A DNA stretch of 64,000 nucleotides from positions 4,241,756 to 4,305,755 of the forward strand of contig SDUX01000008.1 in the NCBI GenBank assembly GCA_008729055.1. Direction: 5' to 3'. Every line of letters begins with the position of its first letter. The stretch's first letter is position 1. Of this stretch, positions 53,930-64,000 are shown piece after piece. The position numbers and the translations under genes are program-made. The notes beneath the pieces are model-generated. The model ran no database searches. It had not been told where the DNA came from and was given only the letters and a program-made list of their open reading frames with translations. The DNA comes from Pyropia haitanensis (Eukaryota; Rhodophyta; Bangiophyceae; Bangiales; Bangiaceae).

Positions 53930-56648
53930 TCATGGCCCATCCACGGCCGTGATCGACACGCCGACGCACACGTGCGCGTCGCGGTCGTCTTGCCGCAGCG
54001 CGTCGAGCGTAGCGGCATCCACAACGCGCGGGTAGCCTTGGGCGCTCATGGACTTCCACTCGTGCGTAAAGGTTTGTTGAAACAGGATGCGGGTGCCCGG
54101 CTTGGCAACCTGCACGAGACACAGGACAAGAGCCAGGGCCGAGCAAAAAAAAAAAAAAAAAAAAAAAAAGAAAAACCGACACCCACCCATGTCAATACAA
54201 ACCCACTGGGCACGGGTCAGGCACCCACACGCGGCGGAAAAGGCGGCACACAGGCGGAGACGCACGCACCCGACGTTGCAACGCACCACGACCATCGACG
54301 GTGAAAAGTAGCCGCCGCTGTCCACACAGACCGCCCACATGTAGGCGCGTGCGACGACGGGAAGTTCGCGGGCGCTCTTCAAGTGGAGGTACGCGCCCAG
54401 CGTGGCCGGGCTGCCCTCCTTGGCATGCGTGTGCACGTCCACCTTCCACTTGTGGCCGAGCGCGCGGAAGGCAGACGAGTAGACGCGGCGGCTCTGGTCC
54501 CCGCGCGGGTCCCACAGGACCATCCCGGACCGCCCCACCACCGAGCACCGCTGCCGGGAGCGCACCAGCGGGAGCCGGCTGGGCCCCGCAGGCGCGGCGC
54601 TCATCGAGGAGAGGCCGCCCAGCACTACCGCCGTCACCCCCGCCTGGAGCGCCTCGTACGTCGCGACGACGGGGCCGGTCGTGCCCCCCCGCGCAATGAT
54701 GGACAGCGTCCACAGGCTGTCCTCGTCCAGCAGGTGGAGCCGAACGCTCCCCAGCAGGTCCACCACGTCATCCTTGGTGTGCGTGCCTTGCGACAGCCGG
54801 TACAGGATCGTCATCAGGAGCGTGTCCTCGTCGCGCACACGCAGCCACGGGCAGGCGACCAGGGAGGAAAAGATGGCCAGGCGGAGGGCGCAGCACACGT
54901 CGTCGCGTGTGCGGAGCTCCTCAAAGTGTGCCCGCAGGTATTCGATGGTTGCCTCTCGCAAGGCCTTTAGGGCGGGCAGTCCCGACCAAGCGAGGTTGGC
55001 CAGCGTCACCACGTTGTTGGCCGACAGCGACGCGGCCGCGTCGCGCTGGGTGGCGTCCACCAGGTCGGGCACGCACAGCCGGTCCGCGGCGGTGATGATG
55101 TCTGAAAAGTCAGTGTCCCGGCGGACCTTGATTTTCTGCTCCATCCGACACCACAGAGGAAGGTGCGGGCACGTGGGGGCCGGCCGGCGGCCATGCAGCA
55201 GCCAAGAGAAGAGGACCAAGACATGAGTGCATGCAGAGTGGTGGTCCATCCGTGCGCCAAGTTGAAAAGAAACATAGCCACAACGCACAGTTAGACAGTG
55301 CCACAGGGATAGGGAGCGGCCGGACCCAGGAGTGCCCACCAATGAGACCAAAACAACACCTGTCGCGCGGGGAGGCAGAGGCCGAGCCAACAATACGTAC
55401 CCGCGCGGTGTACAGCCACAGCCGCACCGCCTCCCAGCCCGTCCTCGACACGCCCTCCAGCGTCGCCTCCCCCGCTTCCCGCTCGGCCATGGGGTGCGCG
55501 CCAAAAAACATGGCGCGGAAAAACGCGCTGCCCTGCGCCAGCACCACCCGCACACACGGGTAGCGGCGGCCCGCGACGACCACCACACAGTCGCACAGCG
55601 CCTCGTCCATCATCATGGCGTGGAGGCGGCCGGTGAGGGTGCCCAGCCGCGCGCCCCGTGCGGCCGCGTCGCCCACGTCATCACCGCCATCATCGGCCAC
55701 CGACGCGGCCGCGTCCGACGCGTCCGCGTCGGCCACCGACGCGGCCGCGTCCGAGCCGCCCGCGTCGCTCCCCGACGCGGCCGCGTCCGAGCCGCCCGCG
55801 TCGGCCACCGACGCCGCCGCCGACGCGGTGGCGCTGCCGTCGCTGGCGGCCGCGTCGCCGCCCACGGCCGTGTCCCCCACCGCGTCAGCGTCGGCCGGCT
55901 CGTCGGCGTCCGACACAAACGCCGCAACCGCGGGCGAGGAGCCGACCGGCGAGGCAACGCCAACGACGCCGTCGCTGCCAGACGCGTCGCCGAGCGAGGA
56001 CCCGCCGTCAGACGCGTACCCGCCCGCAGACCCGCGGCGGGGCGCGTCGCCAGCCACAGCGCCGCCGCCAGGCGGTCTGCCAGCCGCGGCTTGGCCGCCA
56101 GACGCGTCGCCGGCGGGCAGCCCACCGCCGGTCGCGTCGCCCGCTGGCGGCGCGTCGCCAAGCGTGTCGCCCGCCGACGCGTAGCCGGCCGCGGACCCGC
56201 CGTCGGAGGAGCCGCCCGCCGCCGCCCCCCCGTCCGCGGCCGGCGATCCGCCGCTCCACGCGCCGCCGGCTGGCGGGTCACCGCCACCACCGCCGGGCGT
56301 GTCGGCGGCGGGCAGGTCGCCGCCAGTCGCGTCAGCAAGAAAGAGGCCGACGCTCGTCGCGTCAGCAGCAAACAGGCCGTCGCCCGTCGCGTCGGCAGCG
56401 GGCACGCCGTCGCCCGTCGCGTCGGCCGCGGACAGCTCAACGTCGGCCGCGTCGGCCACCACCGTGGAGGCGGCCGCAGACGCCGCGGCGGGGTCTGCGT
56501 CGGCTACATCGGCGGCGGCAGCCGTGGTGGCGGCCGCGGCGCTACTGCCGGGCGGGGTGTCGTACCACTCATCCTCGCCGTCGCTGCGAGGCGTGGCCGG
56601 CCGACTGGTGGCGTGGCCGTGGCGGCCACGCGGGGGCGAGGTGGCCAT
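53930..56648 (-). CDS. BTB-BACK-MATH-like domain protein, three exons
   Basis: Exon 1 (56648-55401, 416 codons) has a ~340-residue Ala/Asp/Ser/Gly-rich region, then a BTB/POZ domain (LCDCVVVVAGRRYPCVRVVL, FFRAMFFG, EGVSRTGWEAVRLWLYTAR). Exon 2 (55135-54266, 290 codons) has the BTB end (FSDIITAADRLCVPDLVDA), a BACK-like helical region (LKALREATIEYLRAHFEEL), and the start of a MATH/TRAF-like sandwich (LGHKWKVDVHTHAKEG). Exon 3 (54109-53930, 60 codons) finishes it (RILFQQTFTHEWKSM). Both introns are phase 0: 265 nt with GTACGT/AGCAG borders, and 156 nt with GTGCGT/GTGCAG borders and a T25 tract 35 nt before the acceptor. Such proteins are usually Cullin-3 adaptors that recruit ubiquitination substrates through MATH. 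The predicted length is 765 residues. No homopolymer break is needed. Confidence 0.88.
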
Positions 56649-57777
56649 GGCGGCACCGCCGCGGCGCGGTCACGCTGGGGACGAGCGGCAGGGTGCCGGG
56701 CCGGGGGGGCGGGGAGGCGCGGTCGTTGCCGGCAGTCGCCGGCTAGCTAGCTCCCGGTCTTGAGAGCTCGACCTCCTGCAAGCCGACTGACGAGATGGGA
56801 GACGATCCAGCCAAATTGGCGGAATGATCACGTCATCGAGAAAAGCAAATGACCATGATTGCCACGTGCCGAACCGTGTCGAATCTGGGGCGCCTTTCAT
56901 ACACGCTGGGAGAAGTGAACGAAGTGGGAATGGGACCCAGCCCCAGCAGCAAAGATACAAAGCACTTAAGGTGTGAGCGTTTTCGGTGCGCAAAGTGCGC
57001 ATCTACATCCTCTGGAGACAAAAGGATACCGTACAGGTAATGTAGAGCCTGGCGCTCTCTTTAGCGCTCTGTACGCCCTACAGTTCAGACACGCGCCGTC
57101 CTCACCTCTTTTCTGGACGTCTCAGTGATCTGCAGGATTCCCTCCATGGCTGTCGCCATGGACGCCCGAAGAATGAACCAACGGCAGACCGCCGCCAAGG
57201 GGGGCAGGTGTCCAGCCTGTGGTCGTCACATGCGGCGAGCGGCGCTTGACCAGCTGCTCTTCCGGCTCGCCTACATTTGATGACTTCTCTTGACTGGCAG
57301 GGTAGACCCCTGGCTCTGCGACGCCCTCGCCTCACAACACAGTGGGTGGCGCACTGCGTACGGATCCCAATAGGGAGAAGGCAGCGGAATACAGAATCGG
57401 ACAGCTGGAGGTCACCGGAGTGCGTTGCGGCGGCGCACGTTGCACCAAGCAGGAGCGGTCAGCGACGACATCTGTTCCAGGAGCTGCTGGCTGGCGGCGG
57501 CTCGAGACTGCACACTTGGCAGCAACCTACAGCCTGCAGGCAGCAGTTCTTTCGGCAACGACTTTACCAGAACGACGAGCGGAACGCGCCGGTCGTGGAA
57601 ACATGCTAACGGTATCCCGCGCGGGTGGGTGTGGCAATAATTGTATGAAAATCAGCGTACGGAATTCAAAGGAGGAAAAACCAGCCTTTTGGAACCAAAA
57701 TATTTTAAACAGCGAAACCCTCGGGTCTTTGCCGAACCACCACCCTCTCTTTTTGATCGGGCCGCCGCGTTGCGGCG
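56649..57777. other. lower-GC intergenic DNA
   Basis: GC drops at about 56750 and rises again near 57780. It contains the upstream region of the BTB gene. Several short frames (for example 57277-57609 plus) lack domains. No repeat copy, hairpin or RNA gene was recognised. Confidence 0.4.
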
Positions 57778-58245
57778 TCACGCGTCCTGCGCGCCGGGCA
57801 TGAGAGCGTGCCCCCCCTGCGCCCCTCTGCAGCGCCGCCGGCCACAGCCGCTCCCTCCTGCGCTGTCGCACAGTGTCGCCAGCGGGTCCACCTCCCGCCT
57901 CCTCTCCCTCGACGGCGGGGAAAGCAGGGGGGGGAGGGGAGATGATGCGGAAGGGGAGCAACGTGAGGGGGGAAGAGACTCAGGCAGCAACTGTCTTGAA
58001 AGTGACGACGGCAGGGGAGGCGGCGGTGACAGCCGGCCGGCGGCAGTGGCAGCGGCGGTAGCAGCAGTACAAGGGCGCCTCACCCCCGGTCGTCCGGCGC
58101 CAGCAGCTCGATGGGGTCCGAGGACCATTCTGTATCTTGTACGGCACGGCGGTAGGAGGTCCTGCACGTGGCCACTCGCGCGCAATTCGGCGAGTGAGAA
58201 CGGCATGTCAAGGGTAATCCGGGACGTGGCGAGCCAAGAATCCAA
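57778..58245 (-). CDS. hypothetical small ORF
   Basis: This 155-codon minus-strand frame starts MDSWLATSRITLDMPFSLAE and continues LRASGHVQDLLPPC, then becomes Ser/Pro/Ala-rich. The first 50 residues look natural, with mixed hydrophobic and charged residues, but show no known motif. It sits between two minus-strand genes. It could be an exon of a larger model, since the frame is open slightly upstream. Confidence 0.25.
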   Translation of the reverse strand: MDSWLATSRITLDMPFSLAELRASGHVQDLLPPCRTRYRMVLGPHRAAGAGRPGVRRPCTAATAAATAAGRLSPPPPLPSSLSRQLLPESLPPSRCSPSASSPLPPLLSPPSRERRREVDPLATLCDSAGGSGCGRRRCRGAQGGHALMPGAQDA

Positions 58246-58712
58246 GTCTTACTAGGTCGCCTCCCTCGTCCACCCCTCCGGGGAGCTCGTTCAAAGAGGG
58301 GAGTGGGAGGGGGACGGGACGGCGCTCCCCCGGACCCGCCATTGTCAGCCACCCATCCCACTGCCAAGTCAACAACACAAGGTATGGACAGAATAAAAAG
58401 ATAAACAAAGAGATACAGGTGATGGGTGTCGGCGTGCGCGCCGCCCACCCGAGCGGGCGGCGCCCGCCACGAAGCCTCTTGCCCTGCTGCTAGCCACCAT
58501 ATGGGGCAGCCACCGCTGCTATCGCTGTCGAGGTCCCCCAACCGTTGTCCCCAAACTTGCAAAGCGCCGCTGCACGCGTGCTGGGCGGGAGTCAACCTTG
58601 TTCATCCCGACAACCTGCTTCCCAAGCACCGCTGCGCCCCTGCACCTGACGGGCGCACCTCTGAGGTGAGGGCAAGCCAACCGCCGGCAAACTCGGTCAT
58701 GGAGGATGCGGG
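58246..58712. other. intergenic region downstream of the SANT gene
   Basis: Mixed-composition DNA includes an AT-rich patch near 58385-58425 (AATAAAAAGATAAACAAAGA). No gene is supported. It probably holds the SANT gene's 3' end. Confidence 0.4.
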
Positions 58713-60008
58713 TTACGGTGCGCACCCCCCCGCCCCCGCCGCCGCCGTTCCCGCCGCAGACACAGGGGCCACCGCCACCGTGCCCGAGGCGGGAGCCGCC
58801 GGGGACAGTGCCGGAGGCGCCGACGCGGCGATCGCCGCCGCTGCCGCCGCCGCCGCCGCGGGCGCCGCCGCCATCGCCGCCGCCGCCTCGGCGCCCGCTG
58901 CTGCGGGCCACGGTCCTCCCGTCGATGGCCCCCCAGACGCCGCTCCAGCCACCACCGGCGCCGCCGCCGAACCCGACGGCGGGCCAGCCGCCGCCACCGA
59001 GCCGTTGGCGACACCCCCGGGTGTTGGTGCCACGCCCGCGCCACCCGCAGGGGCCGCCGCCGCCGCCGGCTCCCCCGCCGATGAGCCGGCACCGTTGGCG
59101 GGTGCCCCTGGCGCCGGCGGTGGCGGCGGCGGCATAATGCCCTCCACTGGGATGATCACCGACGGGATGAGCGTGCCAGCCTTCTCCGCAGCTGCAATGT
59201 ACGTAGCGGTAGCTTCCTTGCGCTTGCCCGCGCCCAGCGGCTTGAAGCCTTCGGGGAGGTAGTCAAACGCGGGCGCCCCGTCATTCTCCATGTTCCGCAT
59301 CCGCTTGCCGTGCGAGTCGTGCCACGTGGCAGCTAGCGACGACTCGGGCTGCTGCTTCTTGACCCGGTACGCGTAGCGCTCAATGCTCGCGGCGAGGCGG
59401 GAGGTGAGGCCAAACTCGGTGCGGATGACGCCAAACTTGCCCCAGCCATACTTGCGGAGGCCCGCCTCAAGCTTGTTGTGGTCCTCGTCCGACCAGTGGC
59501 TGCGCTTGGGCGCGCCCGAGCGGCTGCCGCGGCCCTTGCGCTTGGAGCCCGTCGACCCCCCGGACGCGCCCGTGCCGCCCGACGCGGGCGCGGCTGGCGT
59601 GCCCGCCGCCGACGCGGCGCCACCCCCCGGCGTGACCAGCGCCCCACCCGGGGTGCGCCCGCCAGAGTCATCGTCCGAGCTGGGCAGGTACGCCGCCGCC
59701 GCGGCCGCCGCCTCGCGCTCCCGCTCCGCGGCGGCGGTGGGCAGGCCCGCGCCGGCGGCGGCGGTGCCCGCCACCCAATCCGCCCCGCGCACCCGCTTGT
59801 GACTTGGCGTCACGTCGCCCGCGGCGGCGGCGGCGCCAGCTGGCACCGCCGGCCGGATGCACAGCGTCGGCTTGGCGGCCGACGGGTCGACGCCCTCGAC
59901 CACCACCACCCGTTGGAGCGTAAAGCCGGCGGCAATGGCCGCCTTTCGCCAGTCGCCCACCATCATGGCAAAGGCGCGGGTGCGCGCCGCGGGGGTCGGC
60001 TCCGCCAT
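58713..60008 (-). CDS. SANT/Myb-like domain nuclear protein
   Basis: This 431-residue intronless ORF starts at ATG 60008. An N-terminal folded segment (TRAFAMMVGDWRKAAIAAGF, LQRVVVVEGV) is followed by Ala-rich linkers, an acidic SSDDDSGG, and a basic KRKGRGSRSGAPKRS that could be a nuclear localisation signal. The SANT/Myb repeat is at ~170-222: HWSDEDHNKLEAGLRKYGWG, then FGVIRTEF and SIERYAYRVKKQQ, with the spaced aromatic residues expected for three helices. After it come WHDSHGKRMRNMENDG and EGFKPLGAGKRKEATATYI, then a long Pro/Ala/Gly tail. A single repeat suggests chromatin or DNA binding, possibly a remodeller or transcription regulator. No closer family is recognised. Confidence 0.82.
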   Translation of the reverse strand: MAEPTPAARTRAFAMMVGDWRKAAIAAGFTLQRVVVVEGVDPSAAKPTLCIRPAVPAGAAAAAGDVTPSHKRVRGADWVAGTAAAGAGLPTAAAEREREAAAAAAAYLPSSDDDSGGRTPGGALVTPGGGAASAAGTPAAPASGGTGASGGSTGSKRKGRGSRSGAPKRSHWSDEDHNKLEAGLRKYGWGKFGVIRTEFGLTSRLAASIERYAYRVKKQQPESSLAATWHDSHGKRMRNMENDGAPAFDYLPEGFKPLGAGKRKEATATYIAAAEKAGTLIPSVIIPVEGIMPPPPPPAPGAPANGAGSSAGEPAAAAAPAGGAGVAPTPGGVANGSVAAAGPPSGSAAAPVVAGAASGGPSTGGPWPAAAGAEAAAAMAAAPAAAAAAAAAIAASAPPALSPAAPASGTVAVAPVSAAGTAAAGAGGCAP

Positions 60009-61565
60009 GGCCGCGGCCGCTATGGGCGGGCGGCGGCTCCAGGCGGCGGCGTCCGCTGCGGCCGGCCGCTCCCAGGGGGGGGAAGAGGATACCCAGCGCC
60101 CGCGTGGGCGTCCCCAGCCGCGCCCGCCCGGCCGTCGTCACCGCCGCCCGCCCCACTGCTGTCGACCACCGCCCGCCCCGCCCCTCGCCAGGTACTGCAA
60201 CGTCCAACGGCACCAAAGGCTTTCCCCCCCCAACACCCGTCACCGCCAGACCACGCGACCAACACCACCCCTCCAGTCCCAATCCCCCCCTCTCCTCCGT
60301 CACAAACTCCCCCCCCTGCCCAACTTGCTTGGCCCCAGACCCGCAAGCCACGCCCCCACTCGCCCTTCGAACCCGGACACCCGCGCCGCGTCAACCCGTC
60401 ACGGTCGCAGGGTTGTATGAAGCCGGACGGCGTCCCGGACGGCGGCGCGCCGCCGCGCCGGCCGCCGCGCCGTCTGGGTCGGCGGCGGTGGCGCGGCGAT
60501 TGCGCGCGCCGCCGCCGCCGCGGTGACCGCCGTCAGAGGTGTCCGGGGGCGTGTGGCCACACCCGCCGCGGCGCGTCGGGGCGGGGGGGGGGGGCGGCCG
60601 TGTGCACGGGAGGGGTCGGGACGGGGGGGGGGGAGGCTGCGGCGGTCGTGGGTAGAGCGCAGCGACGGTTGCCACACCGCTGTCAGGGCTGCTGTCGGTG
60701 GCCCAAGAGGGGCGGCGACAGAAGTGGGGGGCGACGGCGCGCGCGCTGTCGGGCCGTGTCCGGCGGGTGATTCGGGAGCGCGTCGGTGGGGTGGGCGCCA
60801 CTCGTCGACCCGTGTCGTGCCAGATGCACCTCCCTGGGCCGGCCAGAGGGGGGGGGGGCCGCCCCTGTCTGTCTGTGCGCGCCCGCGCGCGCGCGCGCGC
60901 GCGCGCACACCAAACTGGCCGCCGGCCGGCCGCGGCCAATCCCCCTAGGATGGCCGCCAAGCGCCGTCTCGAGATCTGTGGGGGGTGGCACCGTCGCCCC
61001 TTTGCTCCCTCGCCGTGATGCACAAGCGGGTCTGGCGCGCCTGCAGGCCCCTTGGTGCAGGCTGTCACTGATGAAACAAAGCACCCACCCATCCACAACC
61101 GAGCGCGCGGGGGGAGGGCGGGTGCCCCACCGAGGCCGCAATCAATGCCAGCGAGGCGGTGAAATTCACCAGCGCTGGGACGGCGGCGGGGTGACCCACC
61201 CGTGAGCGTCCGTGGGGGGACCGGTCCAGTCGTCAGCCGCTGACCGTCACAGCCGGATGCAAAACGGAGCAGTGTAATTCGATCATTGAGCTATGAATAT
61301 ATTTCATTTTGGAGACTAATGTCATTTTCTCATCAAATCCACGTGGCTCGCTTCCAGCACCGGATCGGATGTGGACGGAAGAGCTCCGCCAACAGACTCC
61401 CGCCTCCGCAGCGCTTGTGTGCGTGTCGTTCTTCGCGCTTCATTCCGCCTCTGCCCGCCTGTGCTCGTCGGTCTTGCCAACGACATCCCCCCCCCCCCCC
61501 CCCCCCCGCCTCTCTCCTCACGTCCCCCCCTTGTTCTTCACCTCGTCCCTGCGTCGGCGCTCTCC
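60009..61565. other. divergent intergenic region with a CG dinucleotide tract
   Basis: This lies between the minus-strand SANT gene and the plus-strand ferredoxin-like gene, so both promoters should be here. 60884-60906 is an uninterrupted alternating CG tract. A 23-nt phrase beginning GGGGGGCCGCCCCTG lies next to it. 61210-61400 is the AT-richest part. No gene is supported. Confidence 0.45.
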
Positions 61566-61787
61566 ATGGCGGCTCCCGCTCCGAGCGGCAACGCCGCCGC
61601 CGGCGGCGCCGCCTTCCTCCCCCCTGCCCCCCTATGGCGGGCGCCGCCGCGCCGCGGCGGGCCGCCCCGGCCCGCGCGCCGCGGCGGGCGGTGCTCCCCC
61701 GCGACCCGCCGCCCGCGTGCCGCCGCCGCCGACGCGGTCGCCGCCGCCGCCGCGGCCAGTGGCCGCGCCGACGGCGACGCCGCCCGC

Positions 61788-61858
<71 letters not shown>

Positions 61859-62985
61859 GACGCCGACGCGGGCGGGCCGGCCGCCCCCCGCCGCCGCCCC
61901 TCCCACAGGCGAGGGCGTGACGCTGGCGGTGTGTGGGGGACCCACCTGTGCCGCCGCCGGCGGGCGCACGGCCCGTGACGTGCTGACCGCCCTGGCGGGC
62001 GGCACTTTTGGCGGCGGCCGCGGCGGCGGCGGCGGCGGTGGCGGCGCGGTGGCCGTGGAGCGCACCGGCTGCCTGGGCGGGTGTGGCAAGGGCCCCAACG
62101 CGGTGCTGCTGCCGGCGGGGGTGCTGCTGACGGGGCTCGGCAGCACCCGCACCGCCGTCGCGGCGGTGGGCGCCGCGGCTGCCGCTGCCGCCGCCGCCGC
62201 CGCCGCCGCCGCCACCCCCACCCCCACTGCCGCCACCGCCGCTGCCGCCACCGCCCCGGCCGCGTCGGCCGCCGACGCTGGCGGCGGCGGCGGGGACGGG
62301 CCGCCCCTGCCGGCGGGCGTCAACCCGGTCGTCGCGGCGGCGTTGGCGGCCAAGGACGCGGGCAACCGGGCGGTCGTCCGCGGCCGGCCGGCAGAGGCCC
62401 TGCCGCACTACGCCGCCGCCGCGGCGGGCCTCCGCGCCGCCGCCGCTGCCGCCGCCGCCGAGGCGGCCGCCGCCACCACCACCACCGCCGCCGCGGTCGA
62501 CGCGGCCGGCGGCCCCCCCTCCCCCCCTCCTCCCCCTACCGCCGACCCGGGCGTGCCGTCGGCGAGTGGCGGCACCGACGGCGCCACCCCCCCCCGGCGG
62601 CGGCCCCCCCCCCGACGGCGCGGGCGGCGACGCCCCCCCCCACCTGCGGCGCCTCCTCGGGGGCGTCCTCGCCAACGCGTCGCGGGCGGCGCTCGAGGCG
62701 GGCGACGTGGCCGCCGCGGCCGCCGCGGCCGCCGACGCCACCGCCGTCGCGCCGCGGCTCGCGGCGGGGTGGGTGCGGCTGGGCGACGCGGCCGTCGCGG
62801 GCGGCGGCGGCGGCGGCGGCGGCGGTGGGGGCGGCGGTGGGGGCGGCGGCCGGCCGGGGGGGCGGGCGGCCGCCGAAGCGGCCGCACGGCACGCGTGGAC
62901 GGTGGCGGCGGCGCTGGAGCCGGGCGACGAGCGGGTGCGCAAGCGCCTGCGCGGCCTGGGGAGGGGAGGGTGGCGGCCGTGGTGA
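61566..62985 (+). CDS. [2Fe-2S] thioredoxin-like ferredoxin domain fused to TPR-like repeats
   Basis: ATG 61566 (CTCTCCATGG) opens a basic, Ala/Pro-rich N-terminus that could be an organelle targeting peptide, with a long Pro run. Residues ~117-190 form a thioredoxin-like [2Fe-2S] ferredoxin domain: TLAVCGGPTCAAAGG with C123 and C128, then AVERTGCLGGCGKGPNAVLL with C169 and C173. GCxGxCGKGPN is the family hallmark. A TPR-like part follows: AAKDAGNRAVVRGRPAEALP, then ASRAALEAGDVAAAAAAAAD and AARHAWTVAAALEPGDERV. Between them two C runs (62585-62592 and 62602-62611) require two one-base steps to keep the second half in frame. It ends at TGA 62985. Related domains occur in plant and algal plastid proteins and in NuoE-like subunits. 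The fusion suggests an iron-sulphur protein with a partner-binding arm. Confidence 0.75.
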
Positions 62986-63164
62986 AGGGGAGGCGTACAG
63001 GAGGAGGGTGCGTGGAGGGGGGGGGGGGATGGAGGGATGGGGCGATGCGTGCAGTGAGGAGGGGGGCGGGGCGGGGGGGGCGGGGGCGGGCGTGCCACCC
63101 CTCCGTGCTGCGGGCGCTGCGTTTGTGGGCAGCCGATGTATTTTTTCTTGGCGCGTGCTCGCCC

Positions 63165-64000
63165 CTACGCGCCGCCCCGCGCAGCCGCCGAGGCGGCCTT
63201 GCCACCCGTGCCGGCCACGCCGCTCGCCGCCGCGGGCGGGGCGGCTGTTCCCGGCGCGGCGGCAGCGGCGGCGTCCGCGCCGCCCGCGGCGGCCGCGTCG
63301 CCGCCGCCGTTGCCGTTGCCACCGTCGTTGTCGCCGCCGCCATTGTCGCCGTCGCCGTCGCCGCCACCGCCGTCACCGTCGCTGTCGCCGTCGCCTTCGC
63401 TGGTCGCGTCGTTGTCTGTCGAGGTATTGTTGTCCTTCCCGTCGGGACCCGCGTCGCCGCTGCGGGCGCGGTCGCCACCGCCGGCTCCGTCGCCATCTGC
63501 GGGGGCCGGTTCATCCCCACCAGCGTCCGTGTCGCCGCCGGTGTCGCTGCTGCCGTTGTCACCGGGGGCATGGCCACCCGCGCGGGCGCCGTCCGCGGCG
63601 GCCTCGTCGGCGTCCGCGGTGGTGTCGTCAGGGGCAGCGCCACCGCTGCCGTCGGCGGCGGCGGTGTCGGCGCCGTCGCCATCGGAGGCGCGCTTGCCGG
63701 CAGGGGTGGGCGACGGGGAGGCGGTCGCGGCGCCGCCGCCCGCGGCGGCCCGTCCCGCGCCGCCGCCCGCGCCGGTGCCGGTGCGGGCCTTCTTCGCGGC
63801 GGCTCCCCCCTGCACCCGCGGGGGCGCCTCGGTGGCGCCCTTGACCCCCCCCGCCGGCGCCGCGGCGGGCCCCCCCTCCTCCACATCCTCAAACGCCTCT
63901 GCGTCGCGCGCGGCGGTGCGCGCGGCGGCGGCCGCCGCGGCGCGCGCTTTGGCGTCGGCCGCGACCGCCGCGGCATCCACCGTGGCGGCCGCCTCGACGC
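63165..64000 (-). CDS. C-terminal part of an Asp/Gly/Ala-rich protein, 5' end beyond window
   Basis: The minus-strand frame is open from the window edge to TGA at 63165 (about 278 codons seen). It begins with an Ala/Arg helix (VDAAAVAADAKARAAAAAAA), then AEAFEDVEEGG and a basic AAKKARTGTG that could be a nuclear signal. A long acidic low-complexity region follows with DGDSDGDGGGGDGDGD-type repeats, and it ends Ala/Gly-rich. Codon use (GAC, GGC, GCG) matches the host genes. No domain is visible, so this may be the disordered tail of a larger nuclear or nucleolar protein. Confidence 0.5.
   Translation of the reverse strand, partial: VEAAATVDAAAVAADAKARAAAAAAARTAARDAEAFEDVEEGGPAAAPAGGVKGATEAPPRVQGGAAAKKARTGTGAGGGAGRAAAGGGAATASPSPTPAGKRASDGDGADTAAADGSGGAAPDDTTADADEAAADGARAGGHAPGDNGSSDTGGDTDAGGDEPAPADGDGAGGGDRARSGDAGPDGKDNNTSTDNDATSEGDGDSDGDGGGGDGDGDNGGGDNDGGNGNGGGDAAAAGGADAAAAAAPGTAAPPAAASGVAGTGGKAASAAARGGA

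Noticed and set aside
1..64000. tRNA, rRNA or telomeric repeats
   Set aside because: I scanned by eye for cloverleaf-like TTCGA arms, conserved rRNA blocks and short telomere-type repeats and saw none; a covariance search would be needed to exclude tRNAs.

Overview
This is a nuclear genomic window from a eukaryote. Spliceosomal introns are visible (GT..AG, with matching phases across split domains), the proteins are eukaryotic (COA5, ARID, BTB-BACK-MATH, ORC5-like, SLC25), and there are no operons or ribosome binding sites. The host sequence is extremely GC-rich, with G or C homopolymers of 8-30 nt in coding and non-coding DNA alike. Genes are compact with 0-2 introns. Extreme GC, few introns, Ala/Gly/Pro-rich proteins and abundant DNA transposons together suggest a bangiophycean red alga of the Porphyra/Pyropia kind. 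This is inference from composition and gene structure; no marker gene settles it.

Layout. 1-15 kb is host sequence: an unrecognised helical protein, COA5/PET191 (mitochondrial copper protein), a phospholipid N-methyltransferase convergent with a cytochrome-b5-type front-end desaturase (both membrane lipid enzymes), and a divergent mitochondrial carrier. 16.3-22.2 kb is a mobile-element cluster: three end-to-end elements separated by CTAG, a MITE nested in the first, and a 727-bp element with a 3-bp duplication. 24-33 kb holds a small ARID protein, an intron-containing transposase and a large orphan membrane protein. 33-39 kb is lower-GC DNA with a small two-helix protein, an interrupted tandem repeat with a minisatellite, and a hAT/BED fragment. 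39.7-48 kb holds a secreted cysteine-rich repeat protein, an SDR enzyme, an orphan membrane protein and a Tnp2-type transposase. 48-53 kb holds an ORC5-like fragment between transposon-like sequences and low-complexity ORFs. 53.9-64 kb holds BTB-BACK-MATH, SANT/Myb, a [2Fe-2S] thioredoxin-like/TPR protein, and the 3' end of an Asp/Gly-rich gene.

Base composition is a mosaic. Host genes sit in very GC-rich DNA, while nearly every recognisable mobile element lies in lower-GC islands with sharp edges. In at least seven gene models the reading frame breaks at or near a long G or C run. Every resolved step has the same sign (one base apparently missing), so those genes are described as interrupted models rather than pseudogenes.
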